IMG/VR virus record: IMGVR_UViG_3300042691_026762
Location: 1 to 49,344 of that record
Origin: a virus
Strand: one strand, 5' to 3'
DNA: 49,344 nucleotides
Positions 38,051 through 46,647 of this stretch are shown piece after piece. The position numbers and the translations under genes were made by a program. Each line of letters begins with the position of its first letter. Positions within the stretch are counted from its first letter, which is position 1. The notes under the pieces are model-generated. The model did not search any database. It was not told the origin of the DNA and saw only the letters and a program-made list of their open reading frames with translations.

Positions 38051-41000
38051 ATGAGTATATTTAAAGATACATTTACTGAAAAAGTTAGAAATCAACTTAA
38101 AACTAGAGGAAATGCGTTTTTAAAACGCACTTCTAATGATATCATATACATAAATGGAAGAACGGCTTGGGTAAGAATGGTATCTGGAGTAGATGTAGGA
38201 GGAGATAGTACATTAGCTAAAGAAAACATATTACAAGGTGGATTATTACAAAGTAACGGTAAATCTTTAAGACAAGGAGTAGGTAGTAATTTTACAACTA
38301 ATGCCTATAGCAATACAACAAACGGTATAAACAACCTTTATGGTTTAAGACCAATGCCTGGTATTACTAATATAGATATTCAAAGTAAATCAGCATATGG
38401 TTCAGTACGTGTAGCAACAGTAACATTTAATTGTTGGGATATAAGACAATTAGAAACATTAGAACTGTTATATATGAGACCAGGATTCCCTGTATTGTTA
38501 GAATGGGGTTGGTTACCTTATTTAGATAATAATGGAAATATAGTTACTAATTTAAAAAATGGTTTCTATGATATTTTTACTTCAAAAATATCTCCTAAAA
38601 CAGGAAAACCAATTTCATTACATGAAAGATTAATTGAAGTATACAATAAATCTCAAGAAAATGATGCTAACTACGAAGGTATGTTAGGTTACATTAAAAA
38701 CTATAGTTGGTCATTAAGACCAGATGGAGGATACGATTGTACTACTGAACTTATATCAACTGGTGAAGTATTAGAATCATTAAAAGTAAATTATTCTGTA
38801 AATTATATTGCACCTACTACATTAGAAAATGGTTTAATTTTTACTGAAAAATCCTCAGGTACATCTCTTACAGACAAAAATAAGTACGGTAAATATATAG
38901 CTAAATTTTACCAAAATAATATTCTAGCGGGGGCAGCAGCTGAAGCTATATTTACAGCATATACAGAAAGAGATCAGAAAAAAAGAACTGATGATGATTT
39001 AAATAAAGGATTTTCTTATTCTATATTTGATACAAACGGAACAATAACAGGAGATAAAGGACATAAAATAGATATGTTTGTATTTAAATTTATGTCTGTA
39101 GATACCCAAGATAGTGATCCTGACTTAGTAAATGGAATCGATCCTACAATCCAAGTATACATGGATTTAAATTCATTAACTAAAATTATAAGTAAACATG
39201 TAATCCCAACAAATCCAGAAAATGGAGACCCATTAATACCTTTAACAACTAGATCAAGAGAATATACACCTGGGATAAATCCTGATTTATATTGTTTATA
39301 TCACCCTTTACAAATATCAATGGATCCTAGGGTATGTTTAATAAAAAATGACCTATTTAAAAAGGCAATATCAATAAACCCAGAATATAATTCTCCTACT
39401 ACTGTTTGGAATATAAGTAATTTATCTTCTAATGAGCAAGGATTTGCCCTATTTACTAAAAGTTTTATTAGTATATTTATTGATTCTATTAATAATTTAA
39501 GAGATGATGACGAATCTAAAATAATTTATATACAATCAGCTATAAAAAATTTAAAAGAACGAGCTAGTACTTATGGTATTACTAATGAAAAAACTATAGG
39601 TAGATTTTTAGCCAATGCATGGGAAGAATATAAACTTAAAAATGTAGATATTAATATTGGTGCCGGAACTAATCAAGTTACTTATATCAATTATTTAAGA
39701 GCATTAAATAATACTAATATAAATGAAGATGAAAATAACTTTATAAATAGAGTAACAGGTATTGACTTTGTTAATTTCATTAAGCAAAGATTAGGATTAA
39801 TCCAATCTACACAAGAAAAAAATATCATATCCTCATTAGGACCAGATTACTCTTTAATATACATCCCCGATAATAATATTGCTTTATCTTCTCAAGATGC
39901 TATTAAAGCAATTATATCTAACCTTAAAGAAAATATTACTAGACAAAATATTAAATTTGAAGGAATTGAATTTTTAAATAGATTACCAAAAGAATTTAGA
40001 ACCTCTCTTAACGGAAAAAGTTTAGGTAATATAGGTAATATATTCATTAATTTATTAAACGTTATTAATTTAGCTACTAATGGAGATTTAGAAGCAAATG
40101 ATGTTAAAGAAAAACAAGAAATAAATTTATATGATTTTATAAAAAAATTAATGGGACAGGTTCAAAGTGCTATAGGTAATTTAAATAACTTTGACATACA
40201 TACTGATCCTATTGATGGAATAGGTAGAATTATAGACATTAACTATGTTGATGAAAAACAAACAACAGAAGCATATAATACAGCTTTTACATTTATAAGT
40301 CAACCTGATGAAGTGGGTATTCCTATATTTAATGGGTTGGTAAACAATGTTCGTTCATATAAGTTTAATTCTAAAATATTTAAAGAACAAAGTAGTATAG
40401 TAGCTATTAGTGCCCAAAATGGAGGCGGAGTAATGGGACTAGATAATGAAACATTAGTAGGATTTCAAACGGGTCTTACAAATAGATTAGCTCCCAATAC
40501 AAAACCAGCATCTGCTCCTTATATCCAAAGTCAAGGAACACAGATAATAGGTACATTAAGTCAATCTCTAGTTTTACTTCAAACTTTTTTAGAAGACATA
40601 AATTGGATTCCTAAAGATTGGTGGTGGGATAAAGAAAGAACATATGATATAGAGAATTCTGAGAAATATAAAAATGCTTTACGTGATATGATAAAAGCAT
40701 TTGTTGCTTTTTCTAAAGATGATGCATCATTTAAAGCTATAATTCCAACAACCGTATCATTAGAGTTAGACGGTATAGGAGGAATTATAATTGGTCATAT
40801 ATTTAGATTACCTGATGAAATTATTCCAGCAGGATATAAAGGAGATATCATTAATAGTAATAAAATAGGTAGAAAACTGGGATATATAGTAACTAGGTTA
40901 GGACATAAGTTGTCAAACTCAGATTGGGTTACTAGCATTGAAGCCCAAACTATAATACTAGAAGACCCAGAAAATGTAACTAAAGTAAATTTTACTAAAC

Positions 41001-41632
41001 TTTTAGAATCAATTAATACTACTGATGAAGTGTTAATAAATGTAGAAACAGGACAAACTACAATTAAAGAAACTAATACATCACCTAATCCTACACCTGC
41101 ACCTAAATCACCAGAACAAGATTTTTGGACATTGGTAGCTATATGTGCTAGAGAGGCAAGAGGAGATGCTCAAGGACAAGCAGATGTAGCTCAATCTATA
41201 TACAATAGATTAGGCTCTAAAGCATACCAGAAAAATTCAATAACCGGTTTAATAACTAAGAGAGGCGAATACTCACCTACTTGGGAATATCCAAAAGGTC
41301 CTGAACGTGGTATTAATAATCCTAATTGGGCTTGGTCTAATATAACAAATGCTACAACAGCAGCTGCTGCAACTGGGTTACCTGGCGATGAATTATTCCA
41401 AGTAGCTAGAAATTTACAAAGAACAGATTTACAACAACAAGCAGCTGAATTTGTTCAAGGTAGAACTGATTTCTTTGGAGTAGGTCAACCTGCTGAGGCA
41501 ATGACTAAAAATGGTTCTAGAAAACAAAGAAATAGAAACAGTAATCAGTTTGGATTTTCATTTAATTACACTAAAAATGTAACATATCCTGTTCCTGATT
41601 TTGTAAATAAAATAAAATTAGTTTACCAATAA
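38051..41632 (+). CDS. Giant baseplate hub protein with C-terminal SleB-like hydrolase (1193 aa)
   Basis: Probable tail-tip hub that also digests the cell wall during injection. The N-terminal region has GLRPMPGITNIDIQSKSAYG, VTFNCWDIRQLETLELLYMR and PGFPVLLEWGWLPYL (about 100-165), a hub block recurring in phage baseplates as I remember. A long middle (250-1000) is Asn/Ile/Lys-rich, with a later domain around DGIGGIIIGHIFRLPDEIIP. From about 1020 comes FWTLVAICAREARGDAQGQA then DVAQSIYNRL, matching SleB/Hydrolase_2 cell-wall hydrolases; Glu1035 in AREARG is the likely catalytic acid. This is a fusion analogous to T4 gp27 plus gp5 but with an unrelated enzyme. It ends one base before the next gene. 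Confidence 0.85.
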   Translation: MSIFKDTFTEKVRNQLKTRGNAFLKRTSNDIIYINGRTAWVRMVSGVDVGGDSTLAKENILQGGLLQSNGKSLRQGVGSNFTTNAYSNTTNGINNLYGLRPMPGITNIDIQSKSAYGSVRVATVTFNCWDIRQLETLELLYMRPGFPVLLEWGWLPYLDNNGNIVTNLKNGFYDIFTSKISPKTGKPISLHERLIEVYNKSQENDANYEGMLGYIKNYSWSLRPDGGYDCTTELISTGEVLESLKVNYSVNYIAPTTLENGLIFTEKSSGTSLTDKNKYGKYIAKFYQNNILAGAAAEAIFTAYTERDQKKRTDDDLNKGFSYSIFDTNGTITGDKGHKIDMFVFKFMSVDTQDSDPDLVNGIDPTIQVYMDLNSLTKIISKHVIPTNPENGDPLIPLTTRSREYTPGINPDLYCLYHPLQISMDPRVCLIKNDLFKKAISINPEYNSPTTVWNISNLSSNEQGFALFTKSFISIFIDSINNLRDDDESKIIYIQSAIKNLKERASTYGITNEKTIGRFLANAWEEYKLKNVDINIGAGTNQVTYINYLRALNNTNINEDENNFINRVTGIDFVNFIKQRLGLIQSTQEKNIISSLGPDYSLIYIPDNNIALSSQDAIKAIISNLKENITRQNIKFEGIEFLNRLPKEFRTSLNGKSLGNIGNIFINLLNVINLATNGDLEANDVKEKQEINLYDFIKKLMGQVQSAIGNLNNFDIHTDPIDGIGRIIDINYVDEKQTTEAYNTAFTFISQPDEVGIPIFNGLVNNVRSYKFNSKIFKEQSSIVAISAQNGGGVMGLDNETLVGFQTGLTNRLAPNTKPASAPYIQSQGTQIIGTLSQSLVLLQTFLEDINWIPKDWWWDKERTYDIENSEKYKNALRDMIKAFVAFSKDDASFKAIIPTTVSLELDGIGGIIIGHIFRLPDEIIPAGYKGDIINSNKIGRKLGYIVTRLGHKLSNSDWVTSIEAQTIILEDPENVTKVNFTKLLESINTTDEVLINVETGQTTIKETNTSPNPTPAPKSPEQDFWTLVAICAREARGDAQGQADVAQSIYNRLGSKAYQKNSITGLITKRGEYSPTWEYPKGPERGINNPNWAWSNITNATTAAAATGLPGDELFQVARNLQRTDLQQQAAEFVQGRTDFFGVGQPAEAMTKNGSRKQRNRNSNQFGFSFNYTKNVTYPVPDFVNKIKLVYQ

Positions 41633-41633
41633 T

Positions 41634-42122
41634 ATGAGATATCCTAAAAATCAGTTAAAAGAAAATTTATATACACCGGGAGGAGAGTTTATTGATACTT
41701 CTAATAATAGGGTATATAGTGGATATTATTGGGAAATCAATGGAAGATATTTTATTGGAAAAACAGCTTCAAACAATGCTGTTGAACTTAAAAAAACAAG
41801 TCCTGAAGAAATACAAAAAACCCAACTAAATAGAACTGAAGGAATAAATTATGTCTCTAAAGGGACAGTAATATCTTCTAATACTAAAGTATCAGGCATT
41901 CCATTAAACACCAGTACTTCAAATATCCGTTATTTTTCAAAACAAATTAATTTAGTGCCTACAATTATAAAAGAAATAAGTAAAGACACATTTGATATGA
42001 TTAAAAATAATGCTATATATCAAACAATATCGTTAGAAGCAGATTTAATATATCTTAATTCTCCTACCTTAGATGTAGCTGAAAAGAATTTTTCTGGTAT
42101 AAAAGCATTTTTAGGTTTTTAG
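41634..42122 (+). CDS. Conserved unknown protein after the hub (162 aa)
   Basis: Function unknown. It starts MRYPKNQLKENLYTPGGEFI then NRVYSGYYWEINGRYFIGKT, a start I associate with unknown proteins next to hub genes in marine phages. QLKEN contains an L-x-E site. The N-terminal 50 residues look like a small beta module; the rest is Asn/Ser/Lys-rich with a helical end. Direct juxtaposition to the hub suggests a tail-tip or peptidoglycan-contact role, unproved. Confidence 0.75.
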   Translation: MRYPKNQLKENLYTPGGEFIDTSNNRVYSGYYWEINGRYFIGKTASNNAVELKKTSPEEIQKTQLNRTEGINYVSKGTVISSNTKVSGIPLNTSTSNIRYFSKQINLVPTIIKEISKDTFDMIKNNAIYQTISLEADLIYLNSPTLDVAEKNFSGIKAFLGF

Positions 42123-42163
42123 GCAAAAAAATCTTATTACATTTACAAAAATAAAGGTTATAT

Positions 42164-43465
42164 ATGGCATTTTACATTATTGAACGGGAGAATCAATTAG
42201 AAAAACTAGGTCCTTTTGGGGATTGTTTCATTGATTTTATCCAACAAAATAATAATTTTCATCCTAAACTAAGTTCACTAAGTCTAATATATATTAGACC
42301 ACTAAATGATCATAAAGGATATATTCTATGTTTAGATCATAGTGAATCTTTTTCATTAGATAAACAAAACGTTTTTGATTGGATCAATAATAATACTAAA
42401 AGATTGTTTGTTCCTGATAAAAAAAAGGCATTATATTATTTTCCGTACTTTAGTAAGTTATATGATATTAATTTTATTGAAATTATAGCAACAGATAGAA
42501 TACCTACTAATAATTGTGTTGAATGGTATTACAGAAAACATTATGCTTTGCCTAATGTAAATTGTTTAATTCCCTTAAGTAAGCATTATGAGGATAAACA
42601 AAATCTATTTGATTTAGTACAACCTATAATTAACTCATTTAAAGAAGACGAAATATACAGATTTAATAATAATCAAACTACAAAAGTATTTTTTGAAATT
42701 GAAAAAACAGGAATAAAAATAGATAAAAACTGTTTTATTGATTGTTATGGTAATGATTTAAAGAACCCTGAATTTAGTGTATCTAAAGGTAGAATATATT
42801 CTCATTATAATCTGTACACAACTACAGGCAGACCTTCAAACTCATATAATCATATTAACTTCGTTGCATTAAATAAAACTAATGGCGAGCGATTGTGTTA
42901 TAGACCGTCAAACGATATGTTCGTTGAATTTGATTTTCAGGGTTATCACCCACGATTAATAGGTGAATTAATTAACTTTAAATTTCCTGAAGATACAAAC
43001 ACATATAACTATTTAGGAGAGATACTAGGAGTAACTACAGATGAAGCAAAAGAATTAACATTCAAACAAACCTATGGTGGAGTATGGAGTGAATATGCTA
43101 ATAAACCGTTTTTTAAAGAAATAGCAATCCTTATTGATGATATATGGGACGAATTCAATTATGGTAAACGTTACTGTACTAAAAATAGAGTATTTGTTCC
43201 TAATGGTGAAAGTTTATCTCAAACCAAACTATTTAATTACATAATACAGAGCATGGAAACATCACATAATATAGAAATGTTAAGCGAGGTTATAAAGTAT
43301 TTACAAGATAAAAAGACCAAATTAGTATTATATACTTACGACGCATTTCTATTTGATTTCAGTAAAGAAGATGGGAAAGAAGTGCTTTTTGAAATAAACA
43401 AAATATTAAAGTACCCAACAAATATTAAAAAAGGCAAAACATATCATAATTTACAAAAAATATAA
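42164..43465 (+). CDS. Compact DNA polymerase of family A type (433 aa)
   Basis: Template-directed polymerase of the PolA fold by motif. TTTGRPSNSYNHINFVAL (about 219-236) matches the T-x-T-G-R-x-S...N-x-x-N block; motif A is FVEFDFQGYHPRLIGEL with Asp257; motif B is AKELTFKQTYGG with Lys296, Phe300 and Tyr304 at the same spacing as E. coli Pol I K758, F762 and Y766; motif C is LYTYDAFLFDF with Asp393. The usual motif C HDE reads Y-D-A, and the Arg of motif B is missing. The N-terminal 170 residues may be a remnant exonuclease fold without visible acidic motifs. T4 uses family B gp43, so this is atypical; the FEN protein at 46637 could supply the 5' nuclease. Confidence 0.82.
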   Translation: MAFYIIERENQLEKLGPFGDCFIDFIQQNNNFHPKLSSLSLIYIRPLNDHKGYILCLDHSESFSLDKQNVFDWINNNTKRLFVPDKKKALYYFPYFSKLYDINFIEIIATDRIPTNNCVEWYYRKHYALPNVNCLIPLSKHYEDKQNLFDLVQPIINSFKEDEIYRFNNNQTTKVFFEIEKTGIKIDKNCFIDCYGNDLKNPEFSVSKGRIYSHYNLYTTTGRPSNSYNHINFVALNKTNGERLCYRPSNDMFVEFDFQGYHPRLIGELINFKFPEDTNTYNYLGEILGVTTDEAKELTFKQTYGGVWSEYANKPFFKEIAILIDDIWDEFNYGKRYCTKNRVFVPNGESLSQTKLFNYIIQSMETSHNIEMLSEVIKYLQDKKTKLVLYTYDAFLFDFSKEDGKEVLFEINKILKYPTNIKKGKTYHNLQKI

Positions 43466-43466
43466 C

Positions 43467-43919
43467 ATGAAATATTCATTTATTGACGACCCGAATATAT
43501 TTATTGATAATGCATGGACATCAATAGATATGGGACAAAAATTATTTTGCACATTTACTTTACATGGTGATTTAGATAAAACATTAGATAAAATAACAGA
43601 ACAGTATACTATTTTGTATGATAAAATCTTTGTTTTAGAGTCTCCACAGAGTGAGGAATTAATGTGCACTTACAATATAGATACACACAATACAAACGGG
43701 GCTCCTATGCCTCATACTATATTATTACATCGTAAAAAAGAAAGTAATACATTATATACAATCAACGCGTTAAATACTTTAATAAAATTATTAAATGCTG
43801 GTGTATTAGATACTACTTATATGATAAATTGGGCAGATTACCGCAATAGTATATTATTAACTAACGGGTCTGAAATACGTAAATTAGAGACTACTATTCA
43901 CACTATAATAAATCTTTAA
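43467..43919 (+). CDS. Unknown protein (150 aa) after the polymerase
   Basis: No family recognised. The sequence mixes short beta segments (KLFCTFTLHGDLDKTLDKIT, ILYDKIFVLESPQSEELM) with a helical C-terminal half (YTINALNTLIKLLNAGVLDT). It holds one Cys in each half and no zinc or nucleotide motif. Starts 2 bases after the polymerase stop and ends 4 bases before the next gene, so co-expressed with it. A replication-accessory role is possible but unshown. Confidence 0.72.
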   Translation: MKYSFIDDPNIFIDNAWTSIDMGQKLFCTFTLHGDLDKTLDKITEQYTILYDKIFVLESPQSEELMCTYNIDTHNTNGAPMPHTILLHRKKESNTLYTINALNTLIKLLNAGVLDTTYMINWADYRNSILLTNGSEIRKLETTIHTIINL

Positions 43920-43922
43920 AAC

Positions 43923-44282
43923 ATGAAATTAATCAAAGAAGCCAAACGATTCCAGGAATTGGCAGGTATAAATGAAGTAAAAATTGAGCCTGATATTCGT
44001 ATTAAAAGCTACGAAGACTTTGTAAAATTATTTAACAGAACCTTTTCTAAGTATGTAAAACCATTAACAATAGAAGATATAAAATCTGAACAATCAGAAA
44101 GAGAAGAAGGAGAAACATATATGCTTAGTCTAGATAAGATAGATATGGATATAGATGTTGATAAACTTGAAGATATATTTAATAAAACTTTTTCTAAGCA
44201 TAATATTGAATTAGCAGAAATAGAGGATGCTGGTGATTATTTTATATTTTATATAGAACCTATAAATTTTAAAATAACATGA
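43923..44282 (+). CDS. Leader-bearing protein A of a tandem pair (119 aa)
   Basis: Unknown function. The leader MKLIKEAKRFQELAGINEVK nearly equals that of the next gene and resembles the RMQKLANIIK end of the scaffold protein. INE at about residues 16-18 could be a protease site. The rest is acidic with two KLFNRTFSK / IFNKTFSK-like repeats (about residues 34-43 and 86-94), suggesting an internal duplication of a 50-residue unit. Stop and next start overlap (ATGA), so both are translated together. Confidence 0.8.
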   Translation: MKLIKEAKRFQELAGINEVKIEPDIRIKSYEDFVKLFNRTFSKYVKPLTIEDIKSEQSEREEGETYMLSLDKIDMDIDVDKLEDIFNKTFSKHNIELAEIEDAGDYFIFYIEPINFKIT

Positions 44283-44656
44283 CAGAATTAATTAAAGAAG
44301 CCAAACGACTCCAGGAATTAGCAGGAATAAACGAGATAAAGATTCAATCTAATGATAATAGAAAAGCATTAGGGACAGTGTTTTATGAAAATCCTAATCC
44401 TGAAGAAGCAGAGAAATATGGTTATTTATATGTTTGGGACGATGAATTTGTAGAGCAATTAGCTAAGGATTTAGGCTTTGAAGACTACGAAGATGCAGCA
44501 AGTGAATTTACGGCATATTATGACCCAGGTACTAAAGAAAATATACATTTTCTAGAGAAGGTTTTAGGACTTAAAAATTTGACTATAGATAAACTTACTG
44601 TAGAGATGTATAAACAAGCTATGTTACGTTCACTAAAAAAGATAAATATTCGTTAG
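44279..44656 (+). CDS. Leader-bearing protein B of a tandem pair (125 aa)
   Basis: Unknown function. Leader MTELIKEAKRLQELAGINEI matches protein A at protein and DNA level, but the body differs: GTVFYENPNPEEAEKYGYLY, VEQLAKDLGFEDYEDAASEF and ENIHFLEKVLGLKNLTIDK. So only the leader is shared, as expected for shuffled cassettes. It ends 54 bases before the gp32 gene, with an ATATTTAT motif between. Confidence 0.8.
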   Translation: MTELIKEAKRLQELAGINEIKIQSNDNRKALGTVFYENPNPEEAEKYGYLYVWDDEFVEQLAKDLGFEDYEDAASEFTAYYDPGTKENIHFLEKVLGLKNLTIDKLTVEMYKQAMLRSLKKINIR

Positions 44657-44688
44657 AAAATATTTGGAAGACCAAAATAAAAGTTTTA

Positions 44689-44696
44689 TATTTATA
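44689..44696 (+). promoter_or_regulatory. Candidate promoter motif ATATTTAT before gp32
   Basis: TATTTATA preceded by A, 14 bases before the gp32 start. If it is a late promoter, gp32 and the replication genes would also be expressed late. Confidence 0.52.
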
Positions 44697-44710
44697 CAAA
44701 ATAATAAGTT

Positions 44711-45550
44711 ATGGATTTATCATTAATTAAACAGAAGCTTGCCGCTTCTCAAAACAAAGGCAAACCGAAAGAAAAAACTGATTACACGAAAATTTTCTGG
44801 AAACCAAAGCCAGGTAAGTACCAAGTACGTATTTTACCTTCTAAGTTCGACAAATCTAATCCATTCCGTGAAGTTTACTTCCATTATGGTTTTTCAAGAG
44901 GCCCAATTTTAGCATTAGTAAATTGGAATGAAAAAGATCCTATTGTTGAATTTGCAAAACAATTACGCAAATCCTCAGACAAAGATGATTGGCAATTAGC
45001 TAAAAAAGTTGAACCAAAATTACGTTATTTCGCACCAGTATTAGTACGTGGTGAGGAAGACAAAGGTGCTCGCTTATGGGAATTTGGTAAATTAACTTAT
45101 GAGCAATTGTTAGGTATTGCTGCTGATGAAGACTATGGTGACTACACAGACATCACTGAAGGACGTGATTTCACTATTGAAGCTGTTGAAGATACTGTTG
45201 CTGGTAGAAAAAGTGTAAAATGTTCTATCCGTCCTAAAGTTAAGTCATCACCTATTTCAGAAGATGCTGCTTTAGTACAAAAAGTATTAGACGAACAGCC
45301 TGATATTTTAACCGTTAATAAACATCATACATTTGAAGAATTACAAGAAATTCTTAACAAGTGGTTAAACCCAGAAGAAACAGCTGAAGAAACTGAAACT
45401 CCTGTAGCATCAGCTACTGAAGAAGAGGATGAAGAAGAAACATCTGATTTACCATGGGAAAAAGGTACATCAACTGCTAGTACCTATAAAGTAGATGCAC
45501 CTGCAAAAACTAGCAATGCAGATAAATTTGATAGTTTATTTAACGACTAA
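44711..45550 (+). CDS. 32: Single-stranded DNA-binding protein, T4 gp32-like
   Basis: Coats single-stranded DNA at the replication fork and during recombination. FWKPKPGKYQVRILPSKFDK (about residues 30-49) then FREVYFHYGF are the gp32 core; GARLWEFGKLTYEQLLGIAA and EGRDFTIEAVE follow. HTFEELQEILNKWLNPEE is comparable with the T4 helix preceding the acidic tail. The tail is acidic (EEEDEEETSDLPWEKG) and ends DKFDSLFND, as in T4, where it contacts partner proteins. The zinc site of T4 gp32 (His and three Cys) is not visible: only one Cys is present, in VKCSIRPK. 279 residues against 301. Confidence 0.9.
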   Translation: MDLSLIKQKLAASQNKGKPKEKTDYTKIFWKPKPGKYQVRILPSKFDKSNPFREVYFHYGFSRGPILALVNWNEKDPIVEFAKQLRKSSDKDDWQLAKKVEPKLRYFAPVLVRGEEDKGARLWEFGKLTYEQLLGIAADEDYGDYTDITEGRDFTIEAVEDTVAGRKSVKCSIRPKVKSSPISEDAALVQKVLDEQPDILTVNKHHTFEELQEILNKWLNPEETAEETETPVASATEEEDEEETSDLPWEKGTSTASTYKVDAPAKTSNADKFDSLFND

Positions 45551-45555
45551 AATAT

Positions 45556-46647
45556 ATGGCCAAAAAAGACAGTTTAACGACTGCTATATCAGACGGTTTG
45601 AAAAAGCCGTTTGATATAGAGGCGTTTAAAAAATCAAAATACTTAGATCAATCATCTAAGTTCAAAAAACAAAGATGGATTCCATTTTCACCAGCAGTTA
45701 AAGATGCTCTTTCTATTCCTGGTGTTCCTATGGGGCATGTTTATATAGCTCGTGGAGGATCAGATACAGGAAAAACTACATTATTGATTGAGACAGCTGT
45801 AGCAGCTCAAAAAATGGGAATATTACCTGTATTCATTATTACTGAGATGAAATGGGATTTTTCTCATGCTAAAATGATGGGATTAGAATTAGAGGAAGTA
45901 GTAGATGAAGAAACAGGTGAGGTAAACTACAAAGGATTTTTCTTATATGTAGATAGAGCATCATTAAATACAATTGAAGATGTAGCTGGATTTATTGCTG
46001 ACATTCTAAACGAGCAAAAACAAGGAAAATTACCATATGATTTATTATTCTTATGGGACTCAGTTGGTTCTATTCCCTGTGAAATGAGTGTTAAGCAAGG
46101 TAATAACAATCCTATGTGGAACGCAGGTGCCATGGCAACTCAATTTGGTAATTTTATTAACCAACAGTTTCCTCTATCACGTAAAGAGAATTATCCATAC
46201 ACTAATACATTCTTTGTTATTAATAAAACAGGGGTACAACCTGCTTTAACACCAATGAGCCAACCTAAAATGACTAACAAAGGAGGTAATGCTATGTATT
46301 GGGATGCTACAATTGTTACTACATTTGGTAACGTAACTAATAGTGGTACATCTAAGATATTTGCCCAACATAAGGGTAAAAAAGTAGAGTTTGCTAAACG
46401 TACTAAAATAGCAATTGATAAAATCCATGCTGATTGTGGTATTGCAACTTCCACTACAGTAATTGTAACTCCTCATGGTTTTATCCCTGATACTAAAGAG
46501 GCAGAAAAAGAATATAAAAGACTTCATGCTCACGAATGGTTTGGTGAAAAAGTAGATATTGAAAAACTTCAAATAATTGAAGATAGCTCAGAATGGGAAG
46601 AAAGTAGTAGAATATCACCAATGATCGAAGTAGACAATGAAGAATAA
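45556..46647 (+). CDS. uvsX: RecA-like recombinase UvsX
   Basis: Strand-exchange ATPase of the RecA/UvsX family, used for recombination-dependent replication and repair with gp32. Walker A GGSDTGKT at residues 67-74, Walker B LLFLWDSVGSIP with Asp168, and a loop region HNAGAMA-type (NNNPMWNAGAMATQFGNFIN, about 185-204) followed by FFVINKTGVQPALTPMSQPK match UvsX. The protein has 363 residues, close to T4 UvsX (391). Its end overlaps the next gene by 11 bases. The gene lies directly downstream of gp32. Confidence 0.95.
   Translation: MAKKDSLTTAISDGLKKPFDIEAFKKSKYLDQSSKFKKQRWIPFSPAVKDALSIPGVPMGHVYIARGGSDTGKTTLLIETAVAAQKMGILPVFIITEMKWDFSHAKMMGLELEEVVDEETGEVNYKGFFLYVDRASLNTIEDVAGFIADILNEQKQGKLPYDLLFLWDSVGSIPCEMSVKQGNNNPMWNAGAMATQFGNFINQQFPLSRKENYPYTNTFFVINKTGVQPALTPMSQPKMTNKGGNAMYWDATIVTTFGNVTNSGTSKIFAQHKGKKVEFAKRTKIAIDKIHADCGIATSTTVIVTPHGFIPDTKEAEKEYKRLHAHEWFGEKVDIEKLQIIEDSSEWEESSRISPMIEVDNEE

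Noticed and set aside
42164-43465. Phage single-subunit RNA polymerase rather than DNA polymerase
   Set aside because: The TTTGRPS and motif B spacing fit DNA polymerase I, and the protein is far smaller than T7-type RNA polymerases.
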